Source: a bacterium
Lineage (GTDB): Bacteria > UBP15 > UBA6099
Assembly (NCBI GenBank): GCA_029573925.1
Contig: JAKQBV010000542.1
Coordinates: 1-16,282, forward strand
Direction of reading: 5' to 3'
Length of the DNA: 16,282 bases
Position numbers and translations under genes: made by a program. The notes beneath the pieces are model-generated. The model worked only from the letters and a program-made list of their open reading frames with translations. It did no database searches and had not been told where the DNA came from. Below are positions 13,401-16,282 of the stretch, one piece after another. Position 1 is the first letter of the stretch, and each line of letters begins with the position of its first letter.

Positions 13401-16282
13401 CGCCGGAAGGGTGTACACGATATTGACATTGTCCAGCTCCGCTTTCTGGGTTCCGTCCGACGCCAGAAAAGCCCTGAAGAAGAATGTGCCGTCCCCGACC
13501 TCGTTGTCGAACAAACTTGCCTTCGCGTTAATTTCAGCGGCCGTGTTGGTCTGAAGAGGATAACCGCCGCCCGTCTGCTGAGCCCAACTTGTTCCATTGT
13601 GATAAAACCAGTTGGTTCCGTTGTTGCTTATCTGAAACTCGACGGTTCCGGTTATAACGTTCGCGGTGAATTCCGTTATCTCCGAGAACACCTGTCCCTT
13701 TGAGGAATTGGGAGATATCGTCGGGGTGTTTGTAAAGTAAGTGAACGCATTTTCGGATCCTACCGATGTCGGTATGGTCAAATCCGCGCGTTTTCTTGTG
13801 AAATAGTTGAAAGTCCAGTTTCTGACTGTGGGCGTTCCCGGAGCTTTAGCCATGCTCAGGGCGGCGCGCAGTTTAACAGGCACGTCCGCCAGAGTGCATC
13901 CGGAAGCGTCGAATCCCGCCGCCGCCTGCGCGGGGGTGATATTGCAAAGCGTGGACGAGTCCGACGCTTTCTGTATCTGGAACGCCAGCGAACCCGCAGA
14001 CGCGTCCGAAGGAAGGGTGTTCTGGGCGTGGAATGTTCCGCCGAGGAAGAAGGACGCGATATTGTTGGAGACGATCGAGCCTGAAACCGAGTTGGCAAAG
14101 TCATAAGTGTAAACGAACGAGCCGCCCGGAGACAGATAAGTCGTTCCAGCAGTCCCGTTTATGGAGGCGGGAGCCGCGTAAGAAGCGCCGCCGCTTGAAC
14201 CGGCAGCAGCCGAAATTGCGCCCGCCACGGAACATGTAGAGCAGAAGACTTTTACTCTTCCGCCGCCGCCGCCGCCGCCGGACCCCGCGTATATCGTCTG
14301 CGGGCCGCCGTTGCCGCCGTTCGCCGTGAGGCTTGCGCCCGAAGCTATCGTTACGTTCGTTCCCCGAATCGCCACCGTGCCACCCGCGCCGCCTCCGCCG
14401 CCCCCGCCGCTGTTTGTGTCCGAATAACACGTTCCCTGCCGTCCGGCTTCTCCGTTTGCGCTGACAACGCCGAGGATGGTTATCGTTTCAGCGTCCAGAA
14501 AAACGATGCCACCGCCCGCGCCACCCGCGCCGCCTATGCCTCTGTCGGTGTCCGTGCCTCTGGCCGATTTTCCGCCGGCTCCGCCGCCGCCGCCGAAATA
14601 TACAGTCTGGTCGGAGTTGTTTCCGTAAGCTGTGCCTCCGCCTGCTCCCTGAATATCCCCCGTCCCGTTTGCTCCGCCGCCTGCGCCTCCCAACCCGCCG
14701 TGCGCTCCGCCGCCGCCGCCGGGCCCGTCGGTCGTTCCAGCGCTCTGTCCGCCGTATCCGCCCGCCGTTCCGGGCGTGCCGCTCGGACTCGTCCCGTCGT
14801 TCCTTCCGTATCTGACCGTGTTCTGCGGCCCGCCGGGATATCCCATCCGGTTCGCGTCTATCTTGGACGTCGCGTCCACATATATCTCTTTCGCGTGCAG
14901 CCTCAACGCCTTCTGCGCGGTCGTCTTTATCGTTCCGCCGTTCACCACTCTTATATACGGGAAATAACATCCTGCGTTGCAGTCCAACTCCACCACCGCG
15001 CCGTCCACAATCAGCGGAGACCCCAAGATGACATCGTTCCCGTTGTATGTCAGGTTGACATTCGTCGAAGAAGCAAGCTTCGTCCATGCGGAGGCTCCGT
15101 CAGTAAACGCCTGCGCGTTCATCGTGGAGCTTAAGCTCGACGCGTCCGGGGCGAAAGCGTTGCCGTAGTACATGTATATCGTCTTCGTCGAACTTTGCGG
15201 CACGCTCGGAACCTTCACCCATATAGTCGCCGTCTGCGCTCCGCTGTTGTATGATGAAATCCAATAGTTGAGCGCTGTCACTCCGTCGCTGTCGGCAAAC
15301 CTTATATCCTCCCCGTTCGACCTCGCCTTGGCGAAGTTGAACACCACGCTGTTCAGCTCGACCTTCACCTGCTGATCCGTCAGCAGGAATGGATTTCCTG
15401 AATTGTTCACTGTCACAGCTTTTCTGTATAGCCAACTGTCGTTCATCCACACCGGACTGGCGTTGGGTTTCAACTTCGCCATTCCCGTCTCCACGGATAT
15501 CTGCGCGGAGTTATAGGAGTAATCGCCCGGCGTGTCGAACGGCCATGCCGAAGAGTCCGGAGGCGGCGTTGTGGTGAATCTCCACGGCACGGCGACCCAT
15601 GCGCCCTCGTTCCCGTACTGATCCTTCGCTCTCACCCTGTAGTCATAATCCGCCGCATAATTCAATTGAGACGAGACCGCCCAAGAGTTTGACGGCTCCC
15701 ATCCGCTTTCCTGAAGTCCGGGCGCCAACCAATCCGACGGAGCGGAATCCACTTGGAATTTATACTGAACCGTGCTTATATCGCTCGGCGGCTGCGCCGT
15801 AAGCGTCGCGTTCACACTTATATTGGTCCCGGATTGTTCAGGATATTGCAAGCCTACGCCCGTCGGGGCGACATTGTCCACCGTAAAGAACGTCGAGTAT
15901 CTCGTCGCTCCCGCGTTGACCCCGTCGTTGGGCGTCAATTTGACATACACGTTCGAGCTTTCTCCGAGATACGCTCCGCCCTCGTTATTCGCGTTTTGCG
16001 TGTGCCAAGTCAGCGTGGCTCCCGTCCTCGGCGTCGTTATCCCCGTTATTTGTCCGGTAGATGTTCCTGAATTGACTCCGGCATTATTTACAACGCCTGC
16101 CGACGACGACTGTATATGCGCCTGCCTCCATGTCGATCCTCCGTCCACCGAGAACAACGCGAGAAGCGAAACGGTGTCGTTCTGCGGATCAGAAACATTG
16201 TATGTTACCGTCACGACTCCGGAGCCGTCCGTTGACGTCTGCGCCGCGGAGATGATATTTACGTCGGGTTCGTCGTCTGCCA
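6333..16282 (-). CDS. Giant multidomain surface protein: DUF2341 modules, IPT/TIG, LTD-like, Ig-like repeats, C-terminal β-propeller (5' end missing)
   Basis: The frame is open to the window edge, so the start and any signal peptide are outside. The GTG at 16214 is internal: upstream codons encode QTSTDGSGVV, which flows into the VTYNVSDPQND domain. Numbering from 16214, residues 222-935 hold WPFDTPGDYS, a DUF2341 domain (260-352) and a glycine-rich insert (~460-665). Two IPT/TIG domains span 938-1105. A second, diverged DUF2341 module spans 1108-1660, with DUF2341 at 1145-1237 and a Cys-rich insert. A lamin-tail-like domain lies at ~1656-1770 and interleaved Ig-like repeats at ~1842-2535. 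An EF-hand-like loop, DVNDNGEYDSGVD, is at 2709-2721. A PQQ_2-type propeller occupies ~2925-3293 and ends directly at TAG. Cys pairs and Ser/Thr/Gly richness fit an extracellular protein. The 9.9-kb frame has no interruption. Likely roles are surface adhesion or cell-envelope structure (inference). DUF2341 has no established function that I can cite. Confidence 0.9.
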   Translation of the reverse strand, partial: ADDEPDVNIISAAQTSTDGSGVVTVTYNVSDPQNDTVSLLALFSVDGGSTWRQAHIQSSSAGVVNNAGVNSGTSTGQITGITTPRTGATLTWHTQNANNEGGAYLGESSNVYVKLTPNDGVNAGATRYSTFFTVDNVAPTGVGLQYPEQSGTNISVNATLTAQPPSDISTVQYKFQVDSAPSDWLAPGLQESGWEPSNSWAVSSQLNYAADYDYRVRAKDQYGNEGAWVAVPWRFTTTPPPDSSAWPFDTPGDYSYNSAQISVETGMAKLKPNASPVWMNDSWLYRKAVTVNNSGNPFLLTDQQVKVELNSVVFNFAKARSNGEDIRFADSDGVTALNYWISSYNSGAQTATIWVKVPSVPQSSTKTIYMYYGNAFAPDASSLSSTMNAQAFTDGASAWTKLASSTNVNLTYNGNDVILGSPLIVDGAVVELDCNAGCYFPYIRVVNGGTIKTTAQKALRLHAKEIYVDATSKIDANRMGYPGGPQNTVRYGRNDGTSPSGTPGTAGGYGGQSAGTTDGPGGGGGAHGGLGGAGGGANGTGDIQGAGGGTAYGNNSDQTVYFGGGGGAGGKSARGTDTDRGIGGAGGAGGGIVFLDAETITILGVVSANGEAGRQGTCYSDTNSGGGGGGGAGGTVAIRGTNVTIASGASLTANGGNGGPQTIYAGSGGGGGGGRVKVFCSTCSVAGAISAAAGSSGGASYAAPASINGTAGTTYLSPGGSFVYTYDFANSVSGSIVSNNIASFFLGGTFHAQNTLPSDASAGSLAFQIQKASDSSTLCNITPAQAAAGFDASGCTLADVPVKLRAALSMAKAPGTPTVRNWTFNYFTRKRADLTIPTSVGSENAFTYFTNTPTISPNSSKGQVFSEITEFTANVITGTVEFQISNNGTNWFYHNGTSWAQQTGGGYPLQTNTAAEINAKASLFDNEVGDGTFFFRAFLASDGTQKAELDNVNIVYTLPARPVVTGLAPSSGVAGQEITINGSSFGLSQSSSTVTFNGVAAGTANYWSANQIKINAPADVLTGHVVVTVRSVLSEQSANSLFTVGAPTISTVTPSQGYGGDVVLIEGNNFGLVKGTSTVKFHSGVTATCDTWGNAVLICRVPSGAQTGNITVTTGGGSATAMFTITTDTSIWPFEIPGDYTKSSASVLIDGGAAYLDVVNSPAWFNKSWSRRRALTVSNSSGVAQTDFQLPVYLNVSNFDFDSAQSNGEDVRFTASDGTTLINNYWIQSYDSVGKTAVVWVKVPNVPSGGTTLYLYYGNPSAGPLSNKANTFIAESFTDGAAAWTQTNVLSDVETAPIPAHIAFQTSSVPRTCDENWGNSCFGCTNYNNDCTTCTPPCILCAGASCVGSEAIDALRVNEGTYLRPGANYTVTVNYHAYGSNRFSISYQAPGGAWTQMYCSGLIAAGSYSYTSPSYTLNATPGVHKVRAAMNYNVNCPFTCATQYCDTDELEIYVSYKSGGYFTSVELPGFMGATSFLSPNAQPSGTTLGYKIVKASDNNELCSITRAQAAGGYSIPAGTDCADQTVPVYIRADMQSTNPMLSPTVDYWTLNYYRRKIANVSVSAYGASQGKQYPASRPTVVNNTGLSFEEIISFTDILYPDGSDVTFQISNNGSNWYYHNGTAWVPASGYAQSNSGTAVSQKINTFHTDVGPGTFFFKAYLNSNGSQPSGLDGVSVNKAQLTFSQIVNNGAGDRYVQLYNPFSSDYNLAGHVIGIGPGMEYTIPAGQSIPSKGHYIIAKSQADFISRFGCEAADVKEWTGLNMAAAGDEVYLKASSGASSSIDLVVWGAYNGAQLPEGQFTAPPGSSASTHAAGKAIRRVVEGYEGNERDSGADADSSPENEEDLAATFMVDEPSPFCAPPMNGSLVINDSDGFTKIANPVMTLTCEDPVGVDCDDQDSMRIACSEAALSSASWIPFEKKCNEPGYACAFNIATGAGCSSSEGEKTVYVEFRNDMGNIQPTHPSDSTIYDLTPPSISQILVYSDKETYLCGTADGCAALSPSTGGTVYYNNLGGQGHGQKMTVELVWDDSGGAKYEYRGQYAFGASPTYDGTNTGPDIDGADGWKQVYTIDSGETDEMGIKFTVYDKAGNSSVVSLNFVMDNVAPSITYVWPAAGGRTNWYKESPGNVVNIDFGWINKCPLQSAQYRIGTGAWTNIFSTFMTSDYTTNWGLSWAAIPEGSNAISVRATDGCGNTAEHSYIENIQGFIFRKDGTPPSITGLMLTSNAEDYFYGSSDGLDCSNVGAYPGVTCTAWFNSAAGEGAGQTIDVAVTWTDTASYNRAQGSVAFGSNPPPDYFGPPWNIYYTAAAGVGNQLGTEVSVYDEAGNKSTVKIDYRQDNVKPVSTITSPNAGSWQTANFSLTVTNTDAAPSSGLASCYYRVLSNSMEKLSWTSYSCAGNPPSITVGAGMNCDVEGANICEVQIYSRDKVNSSAVASRVFSVAWQGPVITNNIAGCPACDNTWRAAAGTVYNIDFSDNGVLDTGEYTIWTEPNRTGTMLKDWTAIFGPALGSGSFTTDFQIDFDSALNGVNYVSLRASNTASLSTTSTDAFYLRKDTLAPSSPVVTGYDSSAMNVVLTDGGWGAYANPYFAWSANIDNPASPAVNSGVKQFNIYFGNNPAGVPDTVAASAFYEVAQVLVSGETYYLRIGVEDNAGNATAAQTVFVYKYDDTGLTVVATDSAALLTNNVTKGQQNVVFARLDLSSANRTVDLLSLKVEIIGADADISAARLAHDVNDNGEYDSGVDSLLGSDKTFASGALTFDGFSLSVNTTDTESLLILLDISGSATQGSAVGIRILESNITADGAAASFSQSPFSTSLATIMNPAALTSAFDFITTPINTEHDFTVRVTVTNAAGSSRADTVALVPVELTKNYSDGATVSLVSGPVPASANLSAGQSQTFVYAFRALTNGSVSFELEAVGTESNLKTPAASNLAQSNLVVITNQGPLLWTFDDGGTTSSFYGSAAPQRNPLNEQVIYIGNDNRKLYAIRISDGVKKWEYTAANPIKSTPYVRDYVVYFGDESGNFYAVRDNTTSASLEWSRSVASAAIRTSATRWVNESSEGRLYFASLDGKMYCRKASDGNSCTDWSDVSLGSPIYSTPASANDGYIYVGASNGTIAKVDRTSGNVIAMYAGYGGISASPFMYPKNPAVPLDGAWLWIGALNGSVYKIDSTLPPGSEQVWSFSPSSPIPAQEFRNTIFVDVFSGGAGSLAVYAGNDNGCVYAISDEGEQMWKFPPGAEAINGAVSGCILLDFTTNKLYFGAENHHYYALQNSATAPTVISGWPYYTGGPIVACPSLFGNVVMIPSTNGKIYAFTR
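8052..8090 (-). other. EF-hand-like calcium-binding loop in the giant protein
   Basis: Residues 2709-2721 read DVNDNGEYDSGVD, with acidic or Asn residues at loop positions 1, 3, 5 and 9 and Gly at 6, as in dockerin or EF-hand-type calcium loops. It lies within a domain that resembles secreted β-sandwich modules. Calcium binding is inferred. Confidence 0.4.
8610..8951 (-). repeat. Ig-like repeat D, copy 2
   Basis: Residues 2422-2535. Shared landmarks with copy 1 (9645-9971) are VYNIDF versus VVNIDF, DWTAIF versus AWTNIF, a TTDF or TTNW strand, GVNYVSLRAS versus GSNAISVRAT, and a closing FYLRKD versus FIFRKD. Confidence 0.6.
9261..9644 (-). repeat. Ig-like repeat C, copy 2
   Basis: Residues 2191-2318. 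It shares with copy 1 (9966-10367) TPPSI, an EDYFYG versus ETYLCG strand, GAGQTIDVAVTW versus GHGQKMTVELVW, AFGSNPPPDY versus AFGASPTYDG, and SVYDEAGNKS versus TVYDKAGNSS. Confidence 0.65.
9645..9971 (-). repeat. Ig-like repeat D, copy 1
   Basis: Residues 2082-2190, starting after the DNVAPS boundary and ending at IFRKD. It is the partner of the copy at 8610-8951. Confidence 0.6.
9966..10367 (-). repeat. Ig-like repeat C, copy 1
   Basis: Residues 1950-2083, from PPSISQILVYSDKETYLCG to VYDKAGNSS and MDN. It is the partner of the copy at 9261-9644. Confidence 0.65.
10905..11249 (-). other. Lamin-tail (LTD)-like domain in the giant protein
   Basis: Residues ~1656-1770 read LTFSQIVNNGAGDRYVQLYN, then an AGHVIG strand, TIPAGQSIPSKGHYIIAK, and later AAAGDEVYLKASSG and SIDLVVWG. 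This order (IVNNG, ‘YVQLYNP’, ‘IPAGQSI..GHYIIAK’, ‘DEVYL’, ‘DLVVWG’) matches bacterial secreted LTD domains, which often accompany adhesins and nucleases. Confidence 0.6.
11235..12893 (-). repeat. DUF2341-containing module, copy B (with Cys-rich insert)
   Basis: Residues ~1108-1660. It matches copy A (13410-15551) along its flanks: SIWPFEIPGDYT versus SAWPFDTPGDYS; a DUF2341 core ending LYLYYGN versus IYMYYGN; SFTDGAAAWT versus AFTDGASAWT; the KASDNNELC versus KASDSSTLC segment with AQAA; and FQISNNGSNWYYHNGT versus FQISNNGTNWFYHNGT. The middle (1270-1435) differs. It has a cysteine cluster (about ten Cys between 1291 and 1325) followed by a jelly-roll-like stretch from YLRPGANYTVTVNYHAYG to DELEIYVSY. 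Confidence 0.75.
12897..13403 (-). other. Two tandem IPT/TIG domains in the giant protein
   Basis: Residues 938-1023 (VVTGLAPSSGVAGQEITING, SFGL, VTFNG) and 1024-1106 (TISTVTPSQGYGGDVVLIEG, NFGL, VKFHSG) each show the IPT/TIG pattern: PxxG, then xVxIxGxxFG, then VxFxG. They separate the two DUF2341 modules. Confidence 0.8.
14220..14837 (-). repeat. Glycine-rich low-complexity region
   Basis: Residues ~460-665 contain many GGGG and GAGG runs separated by short strands such as IVFLDAETITILGVVSANG and TVAIRGTNVTIASGASLTAN. This alternation of short β-strands with glycine loops resembles glycine-rich surface proteins or a Gly-rich β-helix. At DNA level it appears as CCG/GCC runs. Confidence 0.7.
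14260..14280. repeat. (CCG)7 trinucleotide repeat
   Basis: Seven uninterrupted CCG units on the plus strand encode a run of seven glycines just before RVKVFC in the Gly-rich region. Slippage here would change the glycine count but not the frame. Confidence 0.8.

Larger units (their letters stand above)
13410..15551 (-). repeat. DUF2341-containing module, copy A (with Gly-rich insert)
   Basis: Residues ~222-935. The DUF2341 core is at 260-352 (SWLYRKAVTVNN to YMYYGN). Flanking landmarks are shared with copy B at 11235-12893. Its middle section carries a β-helix-like stretch and the glycine-rich insert in place of the Cys-rich section of copy B. Confidence 0.75.

Overview
The window carries four genes, all on the minus strand. 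I describe them in the direction of transcription, from high to low coordinates. Base composition is GC-rich by eye and coding density is very high. The proteins are secreted, surface or outer-membrane types: a huge multidomain DUF2341 / IPT / Ig-like / β-propeller protein, a propeller protein with a FlgD-like C-terminal domain, and a long β-barrel-like protein ending in Phe. This points to a diderm (Gram-negative) bacterium. The mixture resembles what is common in little-studied diderm phyla such as Elusimicrobiota or Omnitrophota; that placement is a guess from domain style, not a demonstration.

Layout. (1) 16282-6333: a surface protein of more than 3,300 residues whose start lies outside the window. 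It contains two diverged copies of a long DUF2341-containing module. One copy has a glycine-rich insert and the other a cysteine-rich insert at the same place. After these come a lamin-tail-like domain, interleaved Ig-like repeats, and a PQQ-type β-propeller as the last domain. (2) 6325-3776: an 849-residue secreted protein with an N-terminal PQQ-type propeller, an Ig-like domain, an Fn3 domain and a FlgD-like C-terminal domain. It starts 7 bases after gene 1 stops, with its ribosome-binding site overlapping the end of gene 1. (3) A 180-base gap with a promoter-like AT-rich palindrome and two overlapping inverted repeats. (4) 3595-260: a long outer-membrane barrel-like protein split by a single in-frame TGA at 2107-2105. 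The 21 codons after the TGA and the 593-codon ORF that follows stay in the same frame and continue the same domain. (5) 160-1: the first 53 codons of a major-facilitator transporter resembling the oxalate/formate antiporter group, with a TTG start.

How they may fit together (inference): genes 1 and 2 look translationally coupled and both carry propellers, so they may be partners at the cell surface. Gene 3 encodes a likely outer-membrane protein and may have its own promoter. The transporter appears unrelated metabolically. The points most worth checking are the in-frame TGA in the barrel gene, the swapped inserts in the duplicated modules of the giant protein, and the structured leader before the barrel gene. 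I saw no tRNA, rRNA, CRISPR array, insertion sequence or integrase.
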